A stretch of DNA of 45,127 bases from SVTX01 sp964629615. GTDB taxonomy: Bacteria; Bacillota; Clostridia; Oscillospirales; CAG-272. Below the pieces are notes generated by a model. The model worked only from the letters and a program-made list of their open reading frames with translations. It was not told the origin of the DNA and did no database searches. Both the position numbers and the translations under genes were made by a program. Location: NCBI GenBank assembly GCA_964629615.1, contig CAZVUD010000008.1, positions 1 to 45,127 of the forward strand, written 5' to 3'. Below are positions 24,934-32,420 of the stretch, one piece after another (position 1 is the first letter of the stretch; the number at the start of each line of letters is the position of its first letter).

Positions 24934-25791
24934 TTAACAGTAGAAGCTGTGATTTTTTATTGCAAATGCAAATCTTCGGTTATTTGCCACCCAGGATGAT
25001 GACGAGAGCCGAGGATTAAAAAAATACAATATTTCGTCAGACAAGCTGTATCCCTCAAGGCATATCTTTGCGGCAATGATGCTGTCCTTGTTTGGCGTAT
25101 TATATATAGTCCCGTTGGCTACGGGGGTAAATTGCACACCGTGCTTTTTGTCAAATATCACGCCGTATATCGTATTTGGAAATTCGCGCGAACGCACGCG
25201 GTTGAGTATCACATTTCCGACAGCGATCTTGCCTCGCATGGGCTCGCCCTGCGATTCTGCATGTATTATACGCGCAAGCCAGAGCACCTCATCATCTCTG
25301 TAAAATCTATCGCCGCTGACGAGTAGACGCGAATCCCCCGAGCTTACCTCATAAAGCCCACTGCTTGCATTGCGCTTGATATGCGAATTAAGGGCGCGTG
25401 TAATTGCACGTATCGGAACATAAACCTCTTTGTCCGTAAGCAATATCTCGTTTGACGTATAAAAATATCTTCCGTTTGCCACGACATAGAGATCCCCGAC
25501 AGCTGCCGACACAGAAAGCTTCTCGCCCTCTACATATGCCGTTTTGCTCTTGTGATCATACGAATATGTAAAATTGCCGAGCCACGCACAAAATCTGAAC
25601 ATCGGCACATAGGTTTCGCCCCCGTACACAAATGTGTCGCCTGACAGCACATGCCTTCCGTTTACTGTTATCTCTGTTTTGTAGCTTCCGCTCGGTGCGG
25701 CATGCACGCTTACTACTGCAAATATCATGACGATACATATCATCGAGACAAGCACAAGAGCCTTGAAATGCGGTCTTTTGGTTTTGGTCAT
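24934..25791 (-). CDS. SleB-like cell wall hydrolase with copper-amine-oxidase-type N-terminal domain
   Basis: This 285-residue exported protein has an N-terminal signal or anchor helix (about 9-30, likely cut near VHAA). Residues 40-150 hold two copies of the short beta motif of copper amine oxidase N-domains (PF07833), with YVPMFRF and YVPIRAI, a common wall-associated module in Clostridia. The C-terminal part (about 168-285) is the Hydrolase_2/SleB fold: LARIIHAESQGEP with likely catalytic Glu179, then GKIAVGNVILNRV. SleB-type enzymes are lytic transglycosylases that degrade spore cortex at germination, although relatives act on vegetative walls. GGGAGG precedes the ATG and the promoter at 25823-25851 is of vegetative type. 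Confidence 0.9.
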   Translation of the reverse strand: MTKTKRPHFKALVLVSMICIVMIFAVVSVHAAPSGSYKTEITVNGRHVLSGDTFVYGGETYVPMFRFCAWLGNFTYSYDHKSKTAYVEGEKLSVSAAVGDLYVVANGRYFYTSNEILLTDKEVYVPIRAITRALNSHIKRNASSGLYEVSSGDSRLLVSGDRFYRDDEVLWLARIIHAESQGEPMRGKIAVGNVILNRVRSREFPNTIYGVIFDKKHGVQFTPVANGTIYNTPNKDSIIAAKICLEGYSLSDEILYFFNPRLSSSSWVANNRRFAFAIKNHSFYC

Positions 25792-25822
25792 AAATACCTC
25801 CCTTTTTCGTTTTTATATTCCT

Positions 25823-25851
25823 ATTATAGCATGAAATCCCTTTGCAATCAA
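25823..25851 (-). promoter_or_regulatory. promoter of the SleB-like gene
   Basis: On the minus strand TTGATT (25846-25851), a 17-nt spacer and TATAAT (25823-25828) lie 32 bp ahead of the start codon. Confidence 0.65.
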
Positions 25852-25986
25852 GGAACAATTAATGGTATATATTCCTGTATATTGCATTTTTTCCTTTATT
25901 TTTCAAGTGTGGATGATAAGAAAAAACACACAATATTATAAAAACCGATAGCGGCTTGGAATTATTAAAAAAAGGGGGCAGGACAC

Positions 25987-26064
25987 ATGAACCTGCAACA
26001 GATATTCAGAACAAAAAGGAGCTTGCGCAGGATAAGGCGCATGCGAGCACTCATATTTGCATAA
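25987..26064 (+). CDS. possible 25-aa arginine-rich peptide
   Basis: An ATG preceded by AGGGGGCAGG opens a 25-codon frame ending in TAA. Nine of the 25 residues are Arg or Lys (including RRIRRMR), with hydrophobic residues at both ends, giving a basic amphipathic helix. A hairpin follows 3 nt later. No clear promoter was found; the upstream AT-rich stretch has TATTAT-like elements only. It could be a small membrane-active or nucleic-acid-binding peptide, or a chance frame. Confidence 0.3.
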   Translation: MNLQQIFRTKRSLRRIRRMRALIFA

Positions 26065-26067
26065 AGA

Positions 26068-26104
26068 TGACCCTGCCAAAGGCTTTACGCCTTTGGCAGG
26101 GTCA
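26068..26104 (-). terminator. intrinsic terminator after the HPr-like gene
   Basis: Perfect 16-bp arms (26068-26083 and 26089-26104) enclose a 5-nt loop, just past the HPr-like stop codon. The minus-strand tail is TCTTTAT. It also lies 3 nt after the small plus-strand frame. Confidence 0.75.
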
Positions 26105-26108
26105 TTCA

Positions 26109-26336
26109 TCAATCAACTATAAGATCGCCGAGCTTTTCGCGAAGATCCTCTGCATTGTCGCCGTTATAAGTGAGCTTTACGGGCTTGCGAAGATCAAGGC
26201 TGAAGATACCGAGTATAGACTTTCCGTCTACCTTGTATCTGCCGCTTTCAAGATCGACATCACCGTCGAATCCGACGAGAAGGTTTACGAGCTTATACAC
26301 ATCATTGATCTCTTTAAGAAGAATGTTTACAGACAT
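26109..26336 (-). CDS. HPr-like protein lacking the phosphorylatable histidine
   Basis: This 75-residue cytoplasmic protein has the HPr fold pattern. The regulatory serine region VDGKSILGIFSL matches the HPr segment around Ser46, and FDGDVDLE matches the preceding strand. Aligning backward from there, the position of catalytic His15 holds Glu9, and the ARPA segment is absent. It therefore cannot carry phosphate in the PTS; it may act only in regulation, as Crh does in Bacillus (where His15 is Gln). A longer in-frame start at 26357 is possible, but the ATG at 26336 has GGAGG at 8 nt. A perfect promoter lies at 26377-26405. Confidence 0.75.
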   Translation of the reverse strand: MSVNILLKEINDVYKLVNLLVGFDGDVDLESGRYKVDGKSILGIFSLDLRKPVKLTYNGDNAEDLREKLGDLIVD

Positions 26337-26376
26337 TTTTATATCCTCCGAATTCAATATTTTTTGCTCTGTAATA

Positions 26377-26405
26377 ATTATATACTATGTTTTCCTTCTT
26401 GTCAA
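26377..26405 (-). promoter_or_regulatory. promoter of the HPr-like gene
   Basis: On the minus strand TTGACA (26400-26405), a 17-nt spacer and TATAAT (26377-26382) form a perfect sigma-A promoter, placed immediately after the rpsT terminator. Confidence 0.8.
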
Positions 26406-26414
26406 TGTCTTTTT

Positions 26415-26460
26415 AATAAAAAATACAGATCGCAACGCCGTATTTCATGCGTTGCGATCT
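26415..26460 (-). terminator. intrinsic terminator of rpsT
   Basis: Perfect 12-bp arms (26427-26438 and 26449-26460) enclose a 10-nt loop, with a T-rich minus-strand tail (TGTATTTTTTATT). Confidence 0.85.
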
Positions 26461-26516
26461 ATATAAGTTACTCTTTGGCGTGGGTTAAAAGCCAAAGCAT
26501 CTCTTTAAATTTTCAA

Positions 26517-26783
26517 TTACTTGTTCATGTTGTTGATAGCAAGTGTGAACTGGCTCTTCTTGTGAGCAGCTGCATTCTTGTGAATGATACCCTTAGCAGC
26601 AGCAACGTCGATCTTCTTTGTTGCAGACTTGTATGCATTCTGTGCAGCGGCAACATCGCCGGATTCAACAGCAGCATAGAACTTCTTGATCTCAGTCTTC
26701 ATAGCAGACTTGAACATCTTGTTCTGAAGAGTCTTTGTTGCAATAACTTTAACGCGCTTCTTAGCAGATTTAATATTCGGCAT
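26517..26783 (-). CDS. rpsT: 30S ribosomal protein S20
   Basis: This 88-residue, Lys-rich, all-helical protein has the S20 pattern, beginning MPNIKSAKKRVKV and with KGIIHKNAAAHKKS near residues 64-77. S20 binds the 5' domain of 16S rRNA early in 30S assembly. GGAGG precedes the ATG. It has its own promoter (26876-26904), an approximately 90-nt leader with a hairpin, and a terminator at 26415-26460, so it is monocistronic. Confidence 0.97.
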   Translation of the reverse strand: MPNIKSAKKRVKVIATKTLQNKMFKSAMKTEIKKFYAAVESGDVAAAQNAYKSATKKIDVAAAKGIIHKNAAAHKKSQFTLAINNMNK

Positions 26784-26823
26784 TTTCTAATCCTCCATAT
26801 AAAATTACAATGATGGGCGTTAA

Positions 26824-26844
26824 GTCCTCAGTCTGAGAGGGTAC
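26824..26844 (-). promoter_or_regulatory. hairpin in the rpsT leader
   Basis: In the 5' untranslated leader of rpsT the minus strand can form nested pairings: CTCAG with CTGAG, and outer AGTCC with GGACT. The Shine-Dalgarno site lies about 40 nt downstream. It could take part in S20 autoregulation, but no known leader family was recognised. Confidence 0.35.
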
Positions 26845-26875
26845 ATTGGACTCTAACCGTCGCATACACCCGTAT

Positions 26876-26904
26876 ATTGTATCATACTTTTTTGGAAATT
26901 GCAA
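26876..26904 (-). promoter_or_regulatory. rpsT promoter
   Basis: On the minus strand TTGCAA (26899-26904), a 17-nt spacer and TACAAT (26876-26881). It begins 39 bp past the nnrD stop codon, so rpsT is transcribed separately. Confidence 0.7.
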
Positions 26905-26942
26905 TAGCTTTCGGAAAATTTTTTCAAATTTACAAAAAGTTT

Positions 26943-27830
26943 TTATTTGGCTCTTATAGCCATCGGCAGAGCTGACGATATATCTCTTGCAAGGACGGAA
27001 TATTCGCCTAATTTCTCCCCTGCTATCTCTCCTGCCAAGCCATGCAGATACACTCCGCATGCGGCAATATATGCAACACTTCCCTTGCACGTAATGCCCT
27101 TTTGTGCAAGCAAGCCTGCAATAACGCCCGAAAGCACATCTCCCGAGCCTGCCTTTGCCATGGCAGGGCTACCGCTCAGATTTACGTATGTGCATGTTCC
27201 GTCGTCTGTCACCGTATATGCGTCCTTAAGCACGCATACCGCACCGTGCTTTAAAGCAAATCCGCGTGCTGTGCCCTCGCGGTCACTTACTATGTCCGCA
27301 ACTTCAAGACCTGTAAGCCTTGACATCTCCTTTATATGAGGTGTGATGACATAAGGGCAGGATATAAGGTCAAAAAGGCTTTCGTCCTTTGACATGATAT
27401 TAAGCGCATCCGCGTCTATGACAAGGTGCTTTTTTGCACTTTCAAGCGTGACCTTAAGTATACGGCAGGCATATTCCGACATTGACAAGCCGCATCCCAC
27501 AAGCACGCAGTCCGCAGAGGCTGCAAGCTCGCGCAATCTCGCCATTTCAGAGTCCTCATCCCCGGTGCCGTAAAGCTCAAACACCGCCTCGGGCAACAGA
27601 GTTGACAGGGAGACATAATTTTCCTTGTGTGTATATATGCGCACTATTCCCGCGCCGCATCTGTATGCAGACACAGCAGATAGAAATGCCGCGCCGCACA
27701 TGGCGCTTTTTGGGTTATATGAGCCACACACACAAAGCACATCGCCGTAAGTTCCCTTGTGGCTCATCCTATCTCGCTTACAGAAAAGCGATCTTATATC
27801 ATTTTTATTTATATTCAAAGCGGCATTCAT
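26943..27830 (-). CDS. nnrD: NAD(P)H-hydrate dehydratase (YjeF C-terminal type)
   Basis: This 295-residue cytoplasmic kinase-fold enzyme repairs damaged NADH hydrate and NADPH hydrate by ADP-dependent dehydration. Family motifs are clear: SHKGTYGDVLCVCGS near 23-37, a GAGIVRIYT strand, VIDADALN, VITPHIKEMSRLTG, and the catalytic GSPAMAKAGSGDVLSG near 220-236. The epimerase domain that is fused at the N-terminus in many bacteria is absent here. It is the last gene of a unit with two cyclophilins, 23 nt after the second. Confidence 0.92.
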   Translation of the reverse strand: MNAALNINKNDIRSLFCKRDRMSHKGTYGDVLCVCGSYNPKSAMCGAAFLSAVSAYRCGAGIVRIYTHKENYVSLSTLLPEAVFELYGTGDEDSEMARLRELAASADCVLVGCGLSMSEYACRILKVTLESAKKHLVIDADALNIMSKDESLFDLISCPYVITPHIKEMSRLTGLEVADIVSDREGTARGFALKHGAVCVLKDAYTVTDDGTCTYVNLSGSPAMAKAGSGDVLSGVIAGLLAQKGITCKGSVAYIAACGVYLHGLAGEIAGEKLGEYSVLARDISSALPMAIRAK

Positions 27831-27853
27831 AATGATACCCCTTTATTTGTATA

Positions 27854-28615
27854 TTATTTTTTATAAGCGAATCTTATGCTGTTTATGACTACCTGATTTA
27901 AGGGCGCATCGCTTGCATTTGTAGTTACATTAGCTATCGCATCAACCACATCCATACCTGCAAGCACATATCCGAAAGCGGCATATTCTCCGTCAAGATG
28001 CGACGATGTCTTGTGCATGATAAAGAACTGCGATGTTGCGGAATCCTTTACGGATGTTCTCGCCATGGAGATGACACCTCTGTAGTGGAGCAGATCGTTC
28101 TTTACTCCGTTTGAAGAAAATTCGCCCTTAATGGTATCCGTCTTTTTTTCTCCCCCGCTTGTCGTGATGCCGCCGCCCTGTATCATAAAGTCCTTTATGA
28201 TACGGTGGAATGTAAGACCGTCATAGAATTTCTCGTCTACAAGCTTTTTGAAGTTTGCAACTGTTATGGGTGCGATGTCCTCGCGAAGCTCCAAGGCTAT
28301 CTTGCCATAATTCTTAACATCTATGATGACATATTTAGTTTCTTCTTCTGTTTCCTTGAAATCGCGTATGTCATAAGCGCCTATCTCGTTTTTGATATTG
28401 CTCATGTCGCAATGCTTGTCATTTTTTGCTTCCTCGATATACTTTTCGGCAGCTCTGTTTGATATTATAACTCCTGCCGTTACGGATATCGCGGCAACCA
28501 AAAGAACAGCGCATCCTATGATGATAGCCGCCACAGCATTCTTCTTTTTCTTCTCCGCCGCACGCATCTCTTTATTTTTGCGAAGCTTTTCGCGGTCAAC
28601 CTTCTTCTTGCTCAT
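27854..28615 (-). CDS. membrane-anchored cyclophilin-type peptidylprolyl isomerase
   Basis: Residues 1-26 are highly basic, followed by a membrane helix at about 27-51, which places the catalytic domain outside the membrane. The cyclophilin domain (about 92-250) keeps FHRIIKDFMIQGG with the catalytic Arg, SQFFIMH and the HLDGEYAAFGYV loop, where the Trp of the cyclosporin-binding site is His. It should fold exported proteins by isomerising prolyl bonds. It is a paralogue of the lipoprotein cyclophilin 42 nt upstream. Confidence 0.92.
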   Translation of the reverse strand: MSKKKVDREKLRKNKEMRAAEKKKKNAVAAIIIGCAVLLVAAISVTAGVIISNRAAEKYIEEAKNDKHCDMSNIKNEIGAYDIRDFKETEEETKYVIIDVKNYGKIALELREDIAPITVANFKKLVDEKFYDGLTFHRIIKDFMIQGGGITTSGGEKKTDTIKGEFSSNGVKNDLLHYRGVISMARTSVKDSATSQFFIMHKTSSHLDGEYAAFGYVLAGMDVVDAIANVTTNASDAPLNQVVINSIRFAYKK

Positions 28616-28657
28616 CTTAATTTCTCCTTTAATGTACTATTTGTATTGTTGTATTGA

Positions 28658-29323
28658 TCATTTTTTCTTTGCAAATGTCACGCTCTCGATAATTATATCC
28701 TGCGTCGGGCGCTTGCCTTCATTAGTTGCAGAATCGGCTATCCTGTCCACTACATCCATACCTGCGACAACGTATCCGAAAGCCGCATATTCTCCGTCAA
28801 GATGGACAGAATCACTGCACAAAATAAAAAATTTGCTCTTTGCCGAATCGGCAATATTCGTTCTTGACATGGACAGAACGCCGCGCAAGTGAGAGAGATT
28901 GTTTTCAAAGCCGTTTGAAGCAAACTCGCCATTTATCATCTCACTGTCGTGTATAACGCCATCCCTGTCCTGCTCGCCGCCCTCGATTATGAAATCCTTG
29001 ATCGTTCGGTGAAATATCAGCCCGTCATAAAATCCGCTTGATACCAAGCTTTTGAAATTTTTGACAGTATCAGGTGCGATATCAGAGCGCAGAGCGCACA
29101 CAAAGCTGCCGTATCCCGAAACAGAGAACATCACATATTCTCCTGTGTCAGCCGCTTCAAAATCACTTACACTCATTGAATCCACAAGTGCGCTTATGTC
29201 GCCGATATCCTCTGCAGACAGACCGTCATTTGACGGTGGCAGTGGCTTATACTCTGTCTTATTGCAGGAAGCCAAGCCCATTACTATAACAAGGCAAAAA
29301 GCCGCAATTAAAAATCTTTTCAT
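28658..29323 (-). CDS. lipoprotein cyclophilin-type peptidylprolyl isomerase
   Basis: The signal peptide ends in lipobox GLASC (Cys20), so this 221-residue cyclophilin is membrane-tethered outside. FHRTIKDFIIEGG keeps the catalytic Arg, but the Gln of the QGG motif is Glu; the paralogue downstream has the usual Gln. The loop HLDGEYAAFGYV is identical in both. Together they form a tandem pair of exported prolyl isomerases transcribed from 29357-29385. The Glu may lower activity or alter specificity. Confidence 0.92.
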   Translation of the reverse strand: MKRFLIAAFCLVIVMGLASCNKTEYKPLPPSNDGLSAEDIGDISALVDSMSVSDFEAADTGEYVMFSVSGYGSFVCALRSDIAPDTVKNFKSLVSSGFYDGLIFHRTIKDFIIEGGEQDRDGVIHDSEMINGEFASNGFENNLSHLRGVLSMSRTNIADSAKSKFFILCSDSVHLDGEYAAFGYVVAGMDVVDRIADSATNEGKRPTQDIIIESVTFAKKK

Positions 29324-29356
29324 CTTTCTCCTCTTTTTTCAAGCCTTCATCTTATT

Positions 29357-29385
29357 ATTTTACCAAACATCGCACGCTTTGTCAA
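29357..29385 (-). promoter_or_regulatory. promoter of the cyclophilin-nnrD operon
   Basis: On the minus strand TTGACA (29380-29385), a 17-nt spacer and TAAAAT (29357-29362) lie about 34 bp ahead of the start. Confidence 0.75.
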
Positions 29386-29403
29386 CAGTTTTGAGCGCAA
29401 TTG

Positions 29404-29431
29404 ATATAAATAACCTCATTCTGCATATAAT
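29404..29431 (+). promoter_or_regulatory. possible sigma-E type promoter of the ytvI gene
   Basis: ATATAA (29404-29409), a 14-nt spacer and CATATAAT (29424-29431) resemble the mother-cell sigma-E pattern. No good sigma-A -35 lies at 17 nt. The gene downstream belongs to a family controlled by sigma-E in Bacillus. Confidence 0.45.
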
Positions 29432-29481
29432 ACATATGCTGTATATCACAAAAGCAGGAAAAAAGCGACACGGGAGGCGGC

Positions 29482-30567
29482 ATGAAGGACAGAGCAGCTC
29501 ATTTTGCAAATATCACGGTCTGCGCGGCAGGCATCATTACCGCTGTGTTTTTGGGGATAAGATACGCTCTGCCCGCAATCACACCTATACTGCTCGGATA
29601 TATATTTGCAGGCATCACATATAAAATAAGTGACAGGATAGCATCAAAAAGCAAAAAGCACGCAAGGGTGATACGCGGTGCTGTATGCATGATCATGATA
29701 TTTGCCATACTGCTTTTAAGCTATCTCGGGATAAAGCTCCTGATACGCGAGCTGTATGAGCTTATGGATCAGCTCTCACGCGACTCGGGACTGATCGAAG
29801 GCTATCTTGATATTGCCATTACAACGACCAAAAATTCAAAATTCTTCACGCTGATAAGCAAAATACTTGCAAGAGCAGACAAATACGCCGTGAAGCTCGA
29901 CCTTATTATGCAAAAAGCAACAGATTCCCTTCTTTCCTCCATCACAGCATTTGTATCAAAGACCGCGTCTGCCGCTGTTTCAAAAATACCCACGGCTATA
30001 CTATTTCTTGTGACATTCATCTCATCCGCATACTATTTTTGCGCCGACAGAGAAAGGATAAGCAAATATATGTCGCGCATATTGCCAAGGGCTGTGGCAG
30101 ACGCCGCCAAAAGTATACGCGCACGCATATCAAGATATCTGATATCATACTTAAAGGCAAGCGCCTTTATGTTCTTTACCACCCTGTCGGTAATGCTGAT
30201 ATTTCTTTCTCTCGCAAAACAAAGATATGCATTTATCATTTCACTTCTCATATCCGTCGTGGACTTTCTGCCCATACTCGGCGCAGGCACGGTAATAATT
30301 CCCTTTGGGATATACAGCCTTATTGCAGGGAACACAGGCTTTTCTGTAATGCTGTTTATAATACTTTTACTGCTAACAATTATACGCAAGACAGTAGAAT
30401 CCCGAATGATCGGCAAAGGCATAGGTCTTCATCCATTACCCATGATAGGATCCATATATATTGCAACAAAGCTTTTCGGCTGGGTCGGTATAATTGCAGG
30501 ACCTATGGTATGCTGTATTTTGCAAAGTATATTTCGTGAAAATGCAAAACTGCAAAAAAGGGATTGA
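29482..30567 (+). CDS. ytvI: YtvI-like sporulation membrane protein (AI-2E transporter family)
   Basis: This 361-residue integral membrane protein has eight or so helices in the PerM/YtvI layout: two paired N-terminal helices, a soluble helical insert at about 85-170, then the C-terminal bundle with DFLPILGAGT and IGKGIGLHPLPM. YtvI is made in the mother cell during sporulation in Bacillus; the exact transport role is unknown. GGGAGG precedes the ATG. The stop codon lies inside the -35 box of the next promoter. Assignment to YtvI rather than another AI-2E family member rests on the motif, the spore context and the candidate sigma-E promoter. Confidence 0.85.
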   Translation: MKDRAAHFANITVCAAGIITAVFLGIRYALPAITPILLGYIFAGITYKISDRIASKSKKHARVIRGAVCMIMIFAILLLSYLGIKLLIRELYELMDQLSRDSGLIEGYLDIAITTTKNSKFFTLISKILARADKYAVKLDLIMQKATDSLLSSITAFVSKTASAAVSKIPTAILFLVTFISSAYYFCADRERISKYMSRILPRAVADAAKSIRARISRYLISYLKASAFMFFTTLSVMLIFLSLAKQRYAFIISLLISVVDFLPILGAGTVIIPFGIYSLIAGNTGFSVMLFIILLLLTIIRKTVESRMIGKGIGLHPLPMIGSIYIATKLFGWVGIIAGPMVCCILQSIFRENAKLQKRD

Positions 30568-30592
30568 CGGCGGCATTTTTGTGTGGTACAAT
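30564..30592 (+). promoter_or_regulatory. promoter of the serine hydrolase gene
   Basis: TTGACG (30564-30569), a 17-nt spacer and TACAAT (30587-30592). The -35 box overlaps the stop codon of the upstream gene. Confidence 0.7.
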
Positions 30593-30643
30593 ATTCTTGT
30601 AATACAAACACTCTCTGCAATGCAGAAAATATCGGAGAATACC

Positions 30644-31771
30644 ATGAACACAAAGAAGCTTGACGAATTTATAGACCAAATGCCGCTTCGCGGACTCCCT
30701 CTGTGCGATCTCGCCATATCTCATAACGGCAAGGAGATATACCGCAGGCAGGTGGGATATTCAGATCACGGCGGCAAGACCCCTGTTGACAACAACACCC
30801 TGTATTGGATATATTCAAACTCAAAGGTAGTCACATGCACTGCTGCCATGAGGCTTATCGAGGAGGGCAAGCTCTCGCTTGACGACGAGGTGTCAAAATA
30901 CCTTCCCGCTTTTGCCGACATACATGTAAAAAAGCCCGACGGAACGGTTAAAAAAGCCGAAAATCCCATGAAGATAATTCATCTTTTCACCATGTCAGGC
31001 GGTCTTGATTATAATTACGAGGCTCCGCACATAAAGGAAGCGCGAAATAAGGAAGGCTCGGACACTGTCAGCATATGCTCCTCAATGGCACTTGAGCCGC
31101 TTAATTTTGAGCCCGGTGAGCATTACATGTACAGCCTCTGCCACGACGTTCTTGCCGCGGTAGTAGAGGTGGTATCGGGAATGCGCTTTTCCGAGTATTT
31201 AAAAAAGATAATATTTGAGCCGCTCGGCATGGAAAACACCTTTTTCAGAGTTTCAAGCTCGGACACGGGCAGAATAGCGGAAGCTTACATGTATAACAAC
31301 GCCGAGGGCATATCCACCCCCATTAACTCAAACAACGGATTTATCCTCTCACCGAATTATGAAAGCGGAGGCGCAGGACTTCTGTGCACCGTTGACGATT
31401 ATATGAAGGTCATATCCGCGCTGTCCTGCGACGGATGCGCGCCCAACGGATACAGGATACTGAAGCCCGAGACCATTGCCATGATGGAAGAAAACAGATT
31501 GCCGTCCGTGCCGTGGCAGGACTTTGTCGGCGGTCGTCTTTACGGCTACGGCTGGGGACTTTGCGGTCGCGTGCATGTAGATCCCGTAAGATCCCTCTCG
31601 CTCTCATCTGTCGGTGAGTTTGGTTGGGACGGAGCGCACGGCGCATTCTCCATGGTAGACAGGAAAAACAAGCTCGCCATGTATTTTGCAACTCAGGTAG
31701 CAGGATGTACATATTCCTACACGACAATACATCCCGTTTTGCGAAATTTAGCTCTTGAACTGATCAAGTGA
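30644..31771 (+). CDS. beta-lactamase-fold serine hydrolase
   Basis: This 375-residue protein belongs to the class C beta-lactamase/esterase family (PF00144). The SxxK motif is S58-N-S-K61, and the third motif is near GWDGAHG. The second motif reads Y163-S-L165 instead of YxN, so the proton-relay Asn is missing. No signal peptide is seen, which makes a cytoplasmic esterase or peptidase more likely than a wall enzyme. The ATG at 30644 has GGAG upstream and lies after the promoter at 30564-30592, so the in-frame extension toward 30494 is rejected. Confidence 0.87.
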   Translation: MNTKKLDEFIDQMPLRGLPLCDLAISHNGKEIYRRQVGYSDHGGKTPVDNNTLYWIYSNSKVVTCTAAMRLIEEGKLSLDDEVSKYLPAFADIHVKKPDGTVKKAENPMKIIHLFTMSGGLDYNYEAPHIKEARNKEGSDTVSICSSMALEPLNFEPGEHYMYSLCHDVLAAVVEVVSGMRFSEYLKKIIFEPLGMENTFFRVSSSDTGRIAEAYMYNNAEGISTPINSNNGFILSPNYESGGAGLLCTVDDYMKVISALSCDGCAPNGYRILKPETIAMMEENRLPSVPWQDFVGGRLYGYGWGLCGRVHVDPVRSLSLSSVGEFGWDGAHGAFSMVDRKNKLAMYFATQVAGCTYSYTTIHPVLRNLALELIK

Positions 31772-31787
31772 TAAGCTCACAGTATAC

Positions 31788-31826
31788 AAAGCGAGGCTGT
31801 TGCATTTTTGCAGCAGCCTCGCTTTT
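31788..31826 (+). terminator. bidirectional intrinsic terminator
   Basis: The 17-bp stem (arms 31788-31804 and 31809-31825, one T-G pair) has a short T-rich loop and a TTTT tail on the plus strand. It lies between the serine hydrolase gene and the convergent pyrophosphatase gene that ends the long leftward operon. Confidence 0.8.
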
Positions 31827-31828
31827 AC

Positions 31829-32365
31829 TTATGTATTATTTCCGAATTTTTCATTATACGCGGATATCGCATCCTTGATGATATCCATAGCCTCGTCATA
31901 ATTAAACAGCGTCTTTACAGCCGTCTGCTTGTTTTCAAGCTGCTTATAAACCGTAAAGAAATGCATTATTTCATCAAAAATATGCGGAGGCAGCTCATCT
32001 ATGGACTTTATGCCCTGATACGACGGGTCTGAAAACGGCACAGCAATGATCTTATCGTCAAGCTTACCGCTGTCTATCATTCGCATAGCTCCTATGGGAT
32101 AAACGCGCACAAGTGTCATAGGTATGATCTGCTCAGAGCAAAGCACGAGCACATCAAGGGGGTCACCGTCATCTGCATATGTCCTCGGAATAAATCCGTA
32201 GTTTGCAGGATAGTGTGTCGCCGTATAAAGTACACGGTCAAGGATAAGCATTCCGCTCTTTTTATCAAGCTCATACTTACAGCTGCTTCCCTTGGATATC
32301 TCAATGACTGCGGTAAAGTCATCGGGCTTAATGATCTCGGGATCGATGTCATGCCAGATATTCAT
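31829..32365 (-). CDS. ppa: inorganic pyrophosphatase, family I
   Basis: This 178-residue soluble enzyme hydrolyses pyrophosphate and drives biosynthesis forward. The family I signature is plain: VIEISKGSSCKYELDKKSG, then YPANYGFIPRTYADDGDPLDVLVL with the catalytic Asp cluster, and GKLDDKIIAVP. An in-frame ATG at 32377 sits only about one base after its GGAGGA, so the ATG at 32365, with GGAG at 6 nt, is preferred. It is the last gene of the operon, 55 nt after obg. Confidence 0.95.
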   Translation of the reverse strand: MNIWHDIDPEIIKPDDFTAVIEISKGSSCKYELDKKSGMLILDRVLYTATHYPANYGFIPRTYADDGDPLDVLVLCSEQIIPMTLVRVYPIGAMRMIDSGKLDDKIIAVPFSDPSYQGIKSIDELPPHIFDEIMHFFTVYKQLENKQTAVKTLFNYDEAMDIIKDAISAYNEKFGNNT

Positions 32366-32420
32366 ATTTTTCTCCATTCCTCCGCAAAGCGGAAATATAG
32401 TATTGCCGTATCAAATGCAA

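Noticed and set aside
24776..25000. 58-codon plus-strand frame starting near 24828
   Set aside because: It has no ribosome site, crosses a strong hairpin and runs antisense into the SleB-like gene; more likely chance.
30494..30643. In-frame N-terminal extension of the serine hydrolase
   Set aside because: It overlaps the ytvI gene and the promoter; it would be upstream of the transcription start.
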